Shown piece by piece: positions 9,297-20,700 of a stretch of 64,000 nt of DNA. The position numbers were made by a program, and so were the translations under genes. Numbering within the stretch: position 1 is the stretch's first letter; every line of letters begins with the position of its first letter. Origin of the DNA: Lineus longissimus (taxonomy: Eukaryota; Nemertea; Pilidiophora; Heteronemertea; Lineidae); the NCBI RefSeq assembly GCF_910592395.1, contig NC_088319.1:4466001-4530000 (forward strand), written 5' to 3'. The notes beneath the pieces were generated by a model. The model was not told where the DNA came from. It worked only from the letters and a program-made list of their open reading frames with translations, and did not search any database.

Positions 9297-9926
9297 TCAT
9301 TTGTTTAAGTATACAATTTGGTTTTCATCTCGAAAGATATTAGTCCTCAATCGTAAATCTTTCGAAGTTGAAGGTTTAAAATCTAAAAATAAGTAACCAA
9401 AAGGAGGCTTTGTCGCATCTTTAAATGCCTCATTTAGGGCTTTGGTGTTGCCGGGAGAAATTTGCTTTGCCAAATGTGCTATCTGAGAAACATCTCTTGG
9501 ATTTTTAAAGATAACAAGATAATTCGAGTTCAAGCTAATGGTGCGTTGTTCTCTGCCTTGGTGAAATAAATTCTGGATTATATAGACTACACTCATATTT
9601 TGATGATGACAACCCCTTGTGAATATTTTGGTAACCTTTTCATCTGTTTCACACATTAAGTCATCTATAATGAGTAGGGTACGTGCACCTGATGAATTAT
9701 CTGTGAACTGTAGTCCAGAGATAAATTCAACATTTGGAAAATTTGCAAATGACTCCTGCCATTCGCCTCCATAACACCACACAACTCTTTGAGGGGGTGG
9801 ATGGATAATATCTCTTGCATAGGAAATAAGTTTTTGAACAAAGAAAGACTTTCCACACATCGTTGGACCAGCCACAAGACATGTGAATGGATGCTTCAAA
9901 AGAAGGTCATCGCTTGAAATATCCAT
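9297..9926 (-). CDS. ATPase: Genome-packaging ATPase (A32/FtsK-HerA type)
   Basis: The ORF has 209 codons, an ATG at 9926 and is intact. Walker A (AGPTMCGKS) is at residues 19-27 and Walker B (TLLIIDDLM) at 83-91, followed by a sensor-like Gln-Asn region (VVYIIQNLFH) near residue 130. Length and motif spacing match Polinton and adenovirus IVa2/poxvirus A32-like packaging ATPases. Its predicted role is driving DNA into the preformed capsid. It is the first gene of the virion cluster reading on the minus strand and is separated from the polymerase by 800 bp of AT-rich repeat-bearing DNA. Confidence 0.93.
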   Translation of the reverse strand: MDISSDDLLLKHPFTCLVAGPTMCGKSFFVQKLISYARDIIHPPPQRVVWCYGGEWQESFANFPNVEFISGLQFTDNSSGARTLLIIDDLMCETDEKVTKIFTRGCHHQNMSVVYIIQNLFHQGREQRTISLNSNYLVIFKNPRDVSQIAHLAKQISPGNTKALNEAFKDATKPPFGYLFLDFKPSTSKDLRLRTNIFRDENQIVYLNK

Positions 9927-10724
<798 letters not shown>

Positions 10725-13700
10725 TCAATATCCAAATGGGAGGGTGTAAAAATCATCAACGAGGTAACGTTTGTCATAAACCAAGCCATATTTCTTTTCC
10801 TCTTGTACCGTTACAATTTTGAAGTCCTTTCGCCTTTTGATTTTGAAAGGATTTGTGATCGTAATCTTGTCCGAAAAGTTCAATGCTTCCACAAGTTTCT
10901 TCATGGAGTCAAAATTTATGTTTTGACTATTTGCATAGTTCAAGGTAAATCCCCGGACTTTACAGACAGTCTCTCCGCTACCTTTAATTCTGTAACCGTA
11001 GTTTTTGGGACCGCCGGATATGAATTCTTCTATAGTTTTACCCTCTAATTCATCTTTAAAGTCACCAAGGTAGTCACCCAAGGGTGGATTGTAATGTTGT
11101 TCGTTTGTTTCATCAACGACATATATAATGCTATCCGTATCAAAATATAATACCTGTCGCTCCAGCTTCTCTAATTCAGAGTACAGTTTTAAGCGTGCAT
11201 GAGCGGTGGTATATGCAGCAATAACACAATTCGTGTATGGACATGGTTCGATGAAGTCATCCTTCTCTCTGAATTTCATCAGAACAAACTCTTCGTTCAC
11301 AAGTTGAACATCAGTTACTTCAACACTGTCGTCAGTCAACTTTTTGACATACTCTTCTGGATTATCTGTATATAATGTCTTTGTGAAGTTAGATCTCTGC
11401 CCAAATTTTCCCCAGAGCGAATTCAAACAGATTTTAGCGATACTTCGTAGTCCTGGATTAACACCAATTAACCCCCTGTCCAATTGGATTCCCTCGTTTT
11501 TCTCATAATCGTCAATGTATTTGTTTTTATCCTCCTCTGTACGACACCATTCTGGCCACCCGCTTGCCTCCTGCTTTTGCTTCAAGAAATGATTGATGTA
11601 ACCTGCAAATATACCCCCCTCCTTCTTAACCTTATCATACTTGGTTGTTTTTTCGAAATGCCAAATTTCAAAAGTCTCTAGAAGTTTATAGCCTTTTTCA
11701 ATGGCCTTTTTTACTTCAAAAATAACCCAAGTACCCACAAGTGCTCGGTCTTCATCAGAATGGTTGCATATTTTGGAGGATTCAAGAGCGCATTTGGCAC
11801 AAAGAGAGAATTTCAATTACTTGTCTCTACGCATAGGCAATACAGGGAAATAGAGTTTCTTTGGCGGTAATATTTTGCACTTTATGAGGCCTTCGCATTT
11901 CATTGGGTCTATTTTCCGAATATTTTCACCTCTAAAAACTTTGGGGTGATCTAGTGGATAGTGTTGGTATTTGTTGACCCAAGGATAAAGAGATGTGAAA
12001 TCTACATATTTTATACTTTCGTTTTCTGTACATTTGTGATGAAGTTTGACAGCATTTGTGCGACCGCCAAAAAAAGCTTCTCTGGGATTCAAGGGCTCGC
12101 TGATGATGATGTCTTTTGTAAATTGAGCAAGTTGGGGGCCGTTTTTAATGTCTTCTCTAAAATCGCATTCACACTTCGTAATGACTGTGAAACCACAACC
12201 TTTCAGGAAATTTCGCCGAAACGTTGTGGTTTCACGAAGTTCTCCCATAGTTGTACCAATGCGGGGGTTCATAGTGTCCTTGTGCGGAAAGTATTTTTCA
12301 CATCCATGCCAGAAACAACCATCAAATTCATAAATGACATTATTCTGTTCGTCGAAACCATCCACTTTGTAATTGGCAATGGATTTTTCACCCCCATTGC
12401 CGGCATGACATATGTTGATATCTTTATCTTTGAACATCAACCATTCCAACCATTTTATTCCAATGTTGGACTGCTTGTCAAATGTGTAACCATGAGGTGG
12501 CAGAACAGCAATCGAAGAGGGGGGTCATGAAGTTTTGTCGAAACACTCTACTACAAGCTGATGCTATAGTTACGCTTTCTTTAAAAGGATTCACCTTTAG
12601 CAAGCATTCGAATGAGTCCACAAAGCGAACACAACACCTTCTTAAAATGGTGACGTCACTCTGACAATAGGATTCCAGTTCCTCTTGTAAATCATAGGGT
12701 TTTCCAAGTTGGCCATTATACCACAGAAGAAACTTTTTTCTCCCTTCCACGGTCATACTGTCGGGGTCGAAATATTTAATGTCGGGGATTTCTCCGATAT
12801 ATTTTTCATTTGCTTTTGTATTGAAATGGTGTGGAAAGTAGCCTTTTTTCATCTCATTGAAATTAAAGGTTTTGGGAAAGTTGCTAAGAGGCATGTTCAG
12901 AAAACTAAGAGAATCGAGAAATTTCACTCCAGCTGCTTCGAATGAAAGAATTTTCTGGCCAACTTGAATAACATCTGTTGGTTTGATCCCTACACTATGA
13001 AGGTATTGAATAATGAAAAAGGCATCGTAACCCCTGTTGTTGTGTGCCACTGCCACTTTACCTATATTTGAACCGTTGAATAGCCACTCGCAAAAATCTA
13101 CGACAGTATTTTCCCCACGGAATACTTTCTCTTCTCGTTCATCACCACACAAAATACATTTTAATTCATCATCATTCTTAGCACTTTCCTCTATTCCACA
13201 AAAGAGGCAGCAACGATGTGCAATACACAAGTTTGGAATGTGCTCTCATTCACCATTTTCTAGAATTTTTTCTTGGGTGGATTCAAAGTCGTAAAATACA
13301 AATTTCATAAAATCTCTCATTGCACCCTTCTTCTTCTGCTTTGGTTTTTTGATGAAACATCTGTGGTCATGTGGTTATTCATACCACAAATATGGCAATA
13401 CGTTGTAAAACATTGGTGTTTGTTTCGTTTATCATATGATTTATCACATTTCAAGCATTTTATGAAAAGTTCACAAACGGAATGAGCGGCATCATTTTTT
13501 ACAAGGTGTCTTTCATAGCACGCTTGACTTTTGAAAAGACGTCTACATTTGGGACAGTTTGTCCATTTAACTATATCACAACCGGTGTCTGCTTTACAAC
13601 ATGCACACGTAGCTTCGCAGACATGGGTTTTATCGTTTTGGTAACCTTTGTCGCAGTGCGGACAATAATAAGACCTCTCAAAGAACCCTGTCATAGACAT

Positions 13701-14398
13701 GATTGGAGCAAAATGCTCATCATAGTGGTACAGATTTATGCGGTGCGGTGCAGGGGGTCCTCTGTAACACATGCAGTTGAAATATAAACTAGAATATACC
13801 ACGAGCTGATAATCGGGTGAAAGGTGTGCTTGAAATTTAGCGACGTCTTTGAGGGTGCATTTGGATTTTGGAACACCCGCATTTTCATGAAGCTCGGTCG
13901 CCATTTCACCTTGTTTTTTACTATTGGGATGTCTGATTGACTGGTGTTGTGGATGGTTATCTATACGAGTTTTACTAACGATGATGGCTCTGGCTAAACA
14001 TAATTCGTCATCTTTGTTTTGAATTTCGATGAAGCATGACTTTTCGCGGACTTTTTGATGAAGAGAGGCAATCCCTCTTGCATACAAACCGCCAATGGGA
14101 AGAGGGGCGTGTATGAAATTGACGAAAAACTCACCCTCGAAAAGCCATGAGTCATTTGATTGAGTAACTCTCTCGATTTCACTCATGATCTTTTCGACTG
14201 TGAGTTGATCTGGTGAAATGAATGGAATACTGATATGTCTAAGTCCTTGACCAGATATGACAAGTCGGACTCTGTCTTGGGGCTGCACATCCTGAAGGAG
14301 ACGATTCAAAAGTTCTCCGAAAACATTTGAAATAAGATATCATTGAAAAAGGTACCTCGCTCCATTCCAGTTACTTTGATTTTCAAATCTTGACCCAT
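10725..14398 (-). pseudogene. PolB: Protein-primed family B DNA polymerase, multiply broken
   Basis: The coding trace runs from an ATG at 14398 to a stop at 10725, about 1,220 codons, the usual size for Polinton PolB. Lesions seen: a one-base shift at the T-run near 14,320; a one-base shift near 13,360-13,375; an in-frame TGA at 13246-13248; a one-base shift at the six-G run 12,519-12,524; and an in-frame TAA at 11817-11819. An N-terminal zinc-binding zone has repeated Cys pairs (13,640-13,380). Exonuclease motifs are present: I (VFYDFEST, about 13,285), II (AHNNRGYD, about 13,040) and III (YCQSDVTIL, about 12,650). Polymerase motifs are intact: A (VDFTSLYP, about 11,995), B (CLNSLWGKFGQ, about 11,415) and C (YFDTDSIIY, about 11,140). 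Role: replication of the linear genome from a protein primer. Two of the shifts are at homopolymers, but the two stops are not explained that way. Confidence 0.93.
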
Positions 14399-14512
14399 CG
14401 TGCCATATTTTCTTATTTTAATGTCCTTGAGCGAGATAATTTGAAAAACAGGCTGTGCATGAGGATGGATATGTGCTTGCCCATGTATCTCATTGTCCGA
14501 CTCGTCAACATT

Positions 14513-14513
<1 letters not shown>

Positions 14514-14553
<40 letters not shown>
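14514..14553. repeat. (CAT)n microsatellite
   Basis: About 13 CAT units followed by an A/G-rich stretch (GAAGAAGAAG) in the 230-bp gap between the polymerase start and the stop of the spliced gene. Confidence 0.95.
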
Positions 14554-14554
<1 letters not shown>

Positions 14555-14628
14555 GGAAGGAGAAGAAGAAGAAAAAGAAGAAGGGCCATTTTGGTTGATG
14601 ACCTGGTGACCACCAATCTGAGTATTGG

Positions 14629-16892
14629 CTACGTTTTTTTTGTCGTCTTTTGACGAAGCCCTAAAAAAGACGTCGCCATCTTGGTATCATGGAAAGGGTG
14701 TACCACAGAATGTGTGCCACTTAAAATTGCCCGGATGTTGGGATTGTCTTTCTGGGGTACACCATTTCCAACATTACCACCCGGTAGAACACCAATTGCA
14801 TGAGGAGGTCTCCTTTCATTGGGACTTTTCAAAAGTGATCTCAAGACAGGGTCCCTGTTCTGCCTCCTCTGTCGCTTCTTTGAATTCCCCCCATCGAGGT
14901 CAAGCTTCCGCTTAGTAGGATCAGACCTGATATAAGCGGAGGATGTCGATGCAACTTGAGAGGTATGAGGTTCATTCACCTCTTGCAACTTGTTAGTTGT
15001 AAGTGATGAACGCTCCTCAGCCTTGGTGAGGATGTTCGACTCCAGAAACTGCTGGAGTTGGACATCCTGCCCAAGTTGTGATGATTGCAACCCCTCAAGT
15101 TGCACTTTCCCATTCGTAATCTCATCAAAGAGATTATGAACTATTTGACCTCGAAGAGGAGAATCAGAATCCACGTTTACAATTGGTGTACAGAGTGGTG
15201 ATTCTGATTGGTTGCCTGTTACATTTGATTCATTATCTGGAAACGATCCTGAAAGATATTTCAGGACGTCCCCATCTGACGAATTTTCTGTCATAGGCAA
15301 TCCGTTTAGTAATTTGTCTCTTTTTGAATGGCACTTCCTATTTTCTTCATAATATAGCAAGTCCGAGAAGTCTAGCAAAGCAAGATCCTCTGGTGTGCAT
15401 GGCACCCCCTCCAATTCTCTGTTTAGGGGAGGTATTTTTTCTTTGCTATCTTCCCGGACAGGCATCTGTTTCACTAGATCAGGAGAGTCTGGAACAAGAA
15501 CAACATCCTCATCAGATGGTTGAGGCATTTCAGTTGTCAGATGTTCTTGTTCCAACGCCTCCTGATCTCCAGCGACACACTGATGAAATTCAGGAATAAA
15601 AAACACCTCATTCAGGTCTTTACCATCGGGACGATAAATTTGCGAAGGAGGTATTTTTTCTTCCTCATGATCCAAATCGATATTGCTGGATCGTTGCAGC
15701 AGATCCCTTAAATGAGGACTATCCCATACCGTATGCGGCTGATCAGTCACCACTATGACAGATTGATGAGGTGGTGAAGGAGGCGTTTCCTGCACAACAT
15801 TTTCCTGACAACCAGCATCAGATGACGATGGTAAAAAAAAGAGTGTAGGATTTAAATAAGGCATCATTACCTCAAGAAATTCCTTACGTTCCTTCCCTTC
15901 ATAATATTTTGGGAGGTACATCTTCCCAACACCTGCTCTCTTCAAAACCCAATCGTTTAAAATGTCTATAAAATCACTGTACGTTGTTTCGCCCATTGTT
16001 GTTGTTGTTGACTGCGTTACAGGTGGTGGGAGTGGCGGGGATATTCTTCCAACTTTTCTTTCTTCATCATTTCCAGGGGTTGTTGTTGTTCTTGATGGTG
16101 ATGGTGGTGAGGGTGTTGGTTCTTCTGGTGGCGTTTTTGTAACTTCTAAATAAAAAAAGTTTTGTTTCAATTCAGGACAATGTAAAAAAGTTTATATCAA
16201 ACATCCTTCTCAGTTGTTGTTGTTGTTGTTGCCATTATCAATAGTGTAGATCATGTTATTGCTGTGATTTAGATAACAAGAGAATTTTTTTTCATTTTAA
16301 GACTATGTAAAATTAGAAAAAAAATTACAAATCAGGATCTCGAACAGTTATGAACACACTTACTCGTTTTTTTTGTTGTCATTCTTGGAGTTGACAGTTG
16401 AGTTTTAAATGACCTCTTTTTTAGATAGAGCTTCAAATGGCCTGTGAAGAAAAAAAAGGTGTAATCATTAGATCATACACATTCAATAAATTAAGCATAA
16501 ATATATATATATATGGTTTTTTTTGGGCATATATCAAGACATTTACAAATTTATTTATTTACTACACACCTTTCTTTGCCTCTTTAGGCCTCTTCCTTTC
16601 CACTTTTACCCATTCATGTGGTTTAGAAGTGAACTCCTCCTCGGAATCAGGTCCGTCTGAAAAGAAAAAAGACAGTACTCTATTATGAAATTACATTAAC
16701 TTCGTAAAGTTGGGTTCTTTTTTGTTATAGCATTAAAAAATAAAGCATGAAGAAGAATAAGAAAGAAAAACTTACCAAGAATAGGAAGAGGCTTTTTTCC
16801 AGCAACCACATTGGCATATGTCAATTTTTTATTACTAACAGCAGCTGCTGCTGCACATGATCGTTCCATTGTCTTCTTTTCCATTATTATAA
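14629..16892 (-). CDS. Four-exon spliced gene inside the Polinton, unknown 596-residue product
   Basis: Predicted exons on the minus strand: 16892-16776 (ATG at 16884), 16656-16570, 16441-16364 and 16145-14629. All three introns (119, 128 and 218 bp) are bounded by GT...AG with pyrimidine-rich acceptors, and donors are GTAAGT, GTGTGT and GTAAGT-like. Every junction keeps the frame, giving 1,791 nt without a stop until 14629. Product: an N-terminal segment with YANVVAGKKP, a small acidic then basic segment, a Thr/Lys-rich segment, then a 505-residue exon rich in Pro, Ser, Thr and acidic clusters (for example LLDFSDLLYYEE), with a basic KKRQRR motif near the C-terminus that suits nuclear localisation. 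I do not recognise the family. The composition resembles a disordered transactivator or early regulatory protein (inference). An upstream acceptor-like TTTTCAG at 16893 suggests a further 5' exon. Confidence 0.68.
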
Positions 16893-17174
16893 CTGAAAAT
16901 AAGTAATATACAGGAAAGAAGTGTTTGTTGCGAAGTTTTGTGTTTGACGAGTTCATGTCATAGAAAGAGTTGCTAAATGAATGCATGTCATTGCTGCATA
17001 CAGGTAATGATTCTGACTCATTGTATAGCAAATAGAAATACGACTCCATTTCAATGACAGGAGCCAAAAGAGTTGTGACTTTGGCAAGTTTGGCGAAAAA
17101 TTATCAGATTGCGCACAACCAAAACACAAACCTTTTCATATGTGTTGAGAGCAAATGCAATGCCTATCGTGGTA

Positions 17175-17838
17175 TCAGTAGATTGAGTCATTAAATGCTA
17201 AATAAAAACAGGGGTCATTTTCATAATAAGCTGTACGGCAGCTTTGCAAAATGAACCATTTTCCAGGAGCAGTTTCTACTTTTGTTATGTGAAATGTGTC
17301 CCTTTTTATCACTGTGATTCTCGGATCCTGTACTTGCTCTCGTGAAATTGTACTTGGAACAATTATAACACCTTCACAGTTCTTTAATTCTGGGATGTAT
17401 GTTGCAAAAAGTGAACTGAAATGATCTTCTCACATATTCAGGAGGATGCATGTTTGATACAATCTCGCCATTTGGACACAACTTCCAGCCATTGCTGTTT
17501 GATAACACATGAATTGATTTGTATTTAGCAAGTATCTCTAAACATTCTGGAGCAGTGAACACATTAGTTCTCTCCATCTTGAATATTTCATCCATGGTAA
17601 AAGGGCCATATTTTTGCCTCGCTGGAATAGTACGATTAAGTACATAGAGATTATCATTTATCATGACATTTCCATGAGAAATTATTTTTCTTTCTTCATT
17701 TCCCTCAAGCAGCTCATCAAAGAGCTTCTCCCCAACTACAAAAACTCCATGAACAGGATCCTTTCCTTCAGGATAGAATGCCTGATGCAGACAGAAATTC
17801 AGAGTGGCAAGCACAGTTTTGGGGAGCGGTCCTTCCAT
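17175..17838 (-). pseudogene. Unknown gene with one frameshift
   Basis: The ATG at 17838 opens 140 or so meaningful codons up to about 17,430. After a one-base shift near 17,425-17,435 a second open stretch of about 80 codons runs to a TGA at 17175-17177. Both parts have ordinary globular-protein composition. The first contains KYGPFTMDEIFKME and the second ends in a Cys/Tyr/Phe-rich segment, so I read them as one gene of about 220 codons. A short GTGAGA...TTTCAG string at the junction is 18 nt long and in phase, so it is not an intron. No family recognised. It is divergently arranged with the Cys-rich ORF at 18,059 across a 220-bp gap. Confidence 0.5.
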
Positions 17839-18058
17839 GTTGACGATCTCGGTCCAAATGGATAACCAAAATGTGTTTGGTGTGTTTTGAGGATAAATTC
17901 AAATGAAGTTTGCTCAAGGTCAAGTTTGTCATTGTTCTTTAGCATGTGACCTCACATAATCACACACTCATATCCAATCAGATTCACTCACAAATATCAC
18001 ATAGTAGATAAAGAATGGACAGCATCTATCAGAGTTCATTTGAGATTAGTGCACCACA
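17839..18058. promoter_or_regulatory. Divergent intergenic region, possible bidirectional promoter
   Basis: This 220-bp gap separates two outward-facing start codons (17838 minus, 18059 plus). It is AT-rich with several CACA/ATCAC short repeats (CACACTC, ATTCACTCAC). There is no unambiguous TATA box. Regulatory function is inferred from geometry only. Confidence 0.3.
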
Positions 18059-18409
18059 ATGTCTACATATGAACAACTGCAAGCAAGTGTGCGGAAAGCA
18101 CTACAACTACCAAACGTAGTTATATTTGGCACAAGATTGGAAATTATGCACGGCAGTGTGTGTGATGACTGTATGCTGGGAGATCACCATTTCCAAAACT
18201 ACCACATCAAGTGTACAAACTGTGAAGCAAAGAGATGTACACACTGCTTCATGAAAAATGTTCAAAAGGACCTAATTTTGAATAACCATATGTGTGCACA
18301 TTCATGTCCATGTTTATGTACATGTGGAACAATTGATGAAGAGAGGGAATTCCTAGACTTGGAGGAAGCTTCAATCATATACCATAGAAGTTTGACACCA
18401 TCATCATAA
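18059..18409 (+). CDS. Cysteine/histidine-rich small protein, probable zinc binder
   Basis: The ORF has 116 codons with an ATG start, the only plausible plus-strand gene of the Polinton region. Residues 38-98 hold closely spaced Cys/His pairs: CDDC, a His cluster, CTNC, CTHC, then CAHSCPCLCTC. This is the spacing expected for a zinc-ribbon, RING or B-box-like fold, though no standard pattern fits exactly. The N-terminus is helical and the C-terminus acidic. Position at the edge of the element, divergent from the broken gene, suits an accessory or early gene. It has no LxCxE motif. Function unknown; the alternative is that it belongs to flanking host DNA. Confidence 0.55.
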   Translation: MSTYEQLQASVRKALQLPNVVIFGTRLEIMHGSVCDDCMLGDHHFQNYHIKCTNCEAKRCTHCFMKNVQKDLILNNHMCAHSCPCLCTCGTIDEEREFLDLEEASIIYHRSLTPSS

Positions 18410-19027
18410 ACTTTTCACCCAGGGGCATCAGGAAAAATGGTCCTTTCAGGGCCAAATATACCTCCAAAAATAAATCTCATTGTAGGCCTACAATAAGGAA
18501 TAATAGATCAAAAATTCTTACCTTAGTTTAATATCCGTGAAGTTTCTGGGTATGAGATTCTCCTGATATCACCAAAGCCACAACACAATAGACATCTGTC
18601 TCAAAAGACTATGAGTAACAGAATGATTAAACAATAATATAATCCTGATCTTAAACAAGAATCACACAAGTTGTATGTAACAAAGGGAAAAAAATAATTA
18701 CCAGTACTTATGGTCAAATTAGGGTCATTAAATAAAACGGTAGCAGCATTTAGGTCGATCATCACAATTATGTTGTTCCATCGTTTATGACCTGATTAGG
18801 ACAAAAATTACAAAAAATTATACATAATACCCAAACTACCATTTGGTGAATTGCACCAATCATCATTTGCATAATGTCGTACATGCATTTTAGTAGAGTG
18901 CTTTGTGAAAAGTTCTAGGCAGTTGACTTTAGTCTGTACAGAGTTGGTGAAACTTTGAATGTGATATTTTTCTGAATATTGTTTTAGCAGACTCTGTTGC
19001 ATGAAATAGAAAAATATTAAATGGCAT
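18410..19027. other. Unannotated non-coding stretch
   Basis: AT-rich; only short frames on the minus strand. Probably the transition from the Polinton to flanking DNA, but no terminal repeat was identified. Confidence 0.4.
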
Positions 19028-19462
19028 ACCATGTACTAACGCTTTTTGGTCCAAAGGGAAAAAGAGTGGCCAATTGTAATATGAAGTCTTCCTCCTTGAG
19101 GTTGATGTAATATATAAATAGTTCATCTATGTCTGTCATACTGTAGTTGTTCCTTATCAAAGCTGTTGCTTGGGGTACCTTATGATAACGCTTCATGTTT
19201 CAAAGAGAACAGATTGGTCAATTGCAGTATGAAGTCTGCCCTCTTGTGGTTGGTGTAATATGTAAATACTTCATCTATGCATGTCATGCTACAGTTGTTC
19301 CTTATGAATGGTGATAGGTGTACCATGTAATAACGCTTTTTGTTCCAAAGAGAACAGAGTGGCCAATTGCCATATGAAGTCTTCCTCCTTGTGGTTAGCA
19401 TAATATATAAATACTTCATCTATGTTTGTAATGCTATAGTTGTTCCTTATCAAAGCTGCTTT
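19028..19462. repeat. Tandem repeat, about 145-bp unit x3
   Basis: Three diverged copies start near 19,028, 19,178 and 19,321. Each runs from TACCWTGT/TAACGCTT through AAAGAGAACAGA, a TATGAAGTCT-CCTC block and TTCATCTATG to GTTGTTCCTTATNAA. Short ORFs seen on the minus strand repeat with the unit and are not genes. Confidence 0.85.
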
Positions 19463-20040
19463 TGAATGCTGTACATGAACTTGACGTGGTATTCTTAGAT
19501 ATTTTACAACACCCTTAGTATTATATGTGCTGACTCACTCTTATTCTTTTCAGTATCTTCAAGTTAGGTCTACTATGTCACCATGTCACTAGGCTATAAC
19601 CCAAATTGGTTATTTTTCACAATATCTACAAACTGGTTTACCAAGTCAAGGTCGTCTAAACTTCGGATATCTCAAGTATGTCAGTAGGTCAGTGGGCCAT
19701 GACCCACTCTGGAGATTTTACACCATATCAAAACTAGGTCACTAGGTCACTAGGTCAGGTCAACTTTGAAAACTTCTCACACAGAAAGTAGGTCAACAGG
19801 TCAATAGGTCACTAGGTCAAAAGTTCATAACTTTCCCACTCTGGAGATTTTACACCATATCCAAACTAGGTCACTAGGTCAGGTCCAAAGTAGGTTACTA
19901 GGCCATGACCCACTCTGGAGATTTTACACCATATCCAAACTAGGTCACTAGGTCAGGTCAACTTTCAAACTTCTCATACACAAAGTAGGTCAGTAGGTCA
20001 GTAGGTCACTAGGTCAAAAGTTCATAATTTTCCCCAAGTA
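19463..20040. repeat. Array of AGGTCA half-sites within a degenerate tandem repeat
   Basis: Between about 19,560 and 20,035 the motif AGGTCA recurs many times, often as AGGTCACTAGGTCA (direct repeat with 2-bp spacing) or AGGTCAGTAGGTCA. These blocks alternate with copies of CTCTGGAGATTTTACACCATATC. AGGTCA is the consensus nuclear-receptor half-site. Whether this is regulatory or simply the unit of a satellite cannot be told from sequence. Confidence 0.8.
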
Positions 20041-20328
20041 GCCCATATACTACTGACGTGGGGGTTGCATGGGCAAGCACCACCTTAAACCCCTGTAAAT
20101 CCCAGTTAGTGCCCACCTGGTATGATGTGTTCTACACTTCTTTGAATAGTCTATGTCATCCCCAGACACGTTGTCTCAAAAAGGGATTGCATGGGGACAC
20201 TGAGTTGAGTTCATTGAGAATGGAAAAACGAAACAAAATGTATGATAAAAAAATGAAAATATTTATTTGATTTCTATAATGAATTGCAGTTGATACTGAG
20301 TATCAACAATGTCAAAGCACCAATGTTG

Positions 20329-20382
20329 TAAGCGCATCATGTAACACGAGACGAATAAGCGCATCATGTAACACGAGACGAA
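20329..20382. repeat. 27-bp tandem duplication
   Basis: TAAGCGCATCATGTAACACG followed by AGACGAA occurs twice in perfect tandem (20329-20355, 20356-20382). The surrounding 20,041-20,690 has no ORF of note or recognised repeat. Confidence 0.9.
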
Positions 20383-20700
20383 AATATTCTTTATGTGATA
20401 AACTGATGTTTATTAACACCGTAAAAGACTGAAAATATACAAGATGAAAGTATCCTCAGTACAATTACATATATGAACTATTGAAAACACAGTATTAGAA
20501 ACATGGCGACTCAGCCTGGTTGTGATCTTAGGAGAACCAAGCACACACATATAATGCATACATAAATGCATGCAACAGTAGCTACACAGGCATCACAAAG
20601 GCACAAATGTACCTCTAAATCCTCATCAAACATAAACATTGGAATATATACCATGCATGTATTATAACCTCACTGGTTGAGGAAACTGTTAATACAGAAC

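Noticed and set aside
11961-12530. 189-codon plus-strand ORF
   Set aside because: It lies opposite the conserved DNA polymerase frame, which carries catalytic motifs; a shadow frame.
16696-17067. 123-codon minus-strand ORF as a separate gene
   Set aside because: Its middle is better explained as exon 1 of the spliced gene; the parts on either side match intron and upstream sequence with splice signals.
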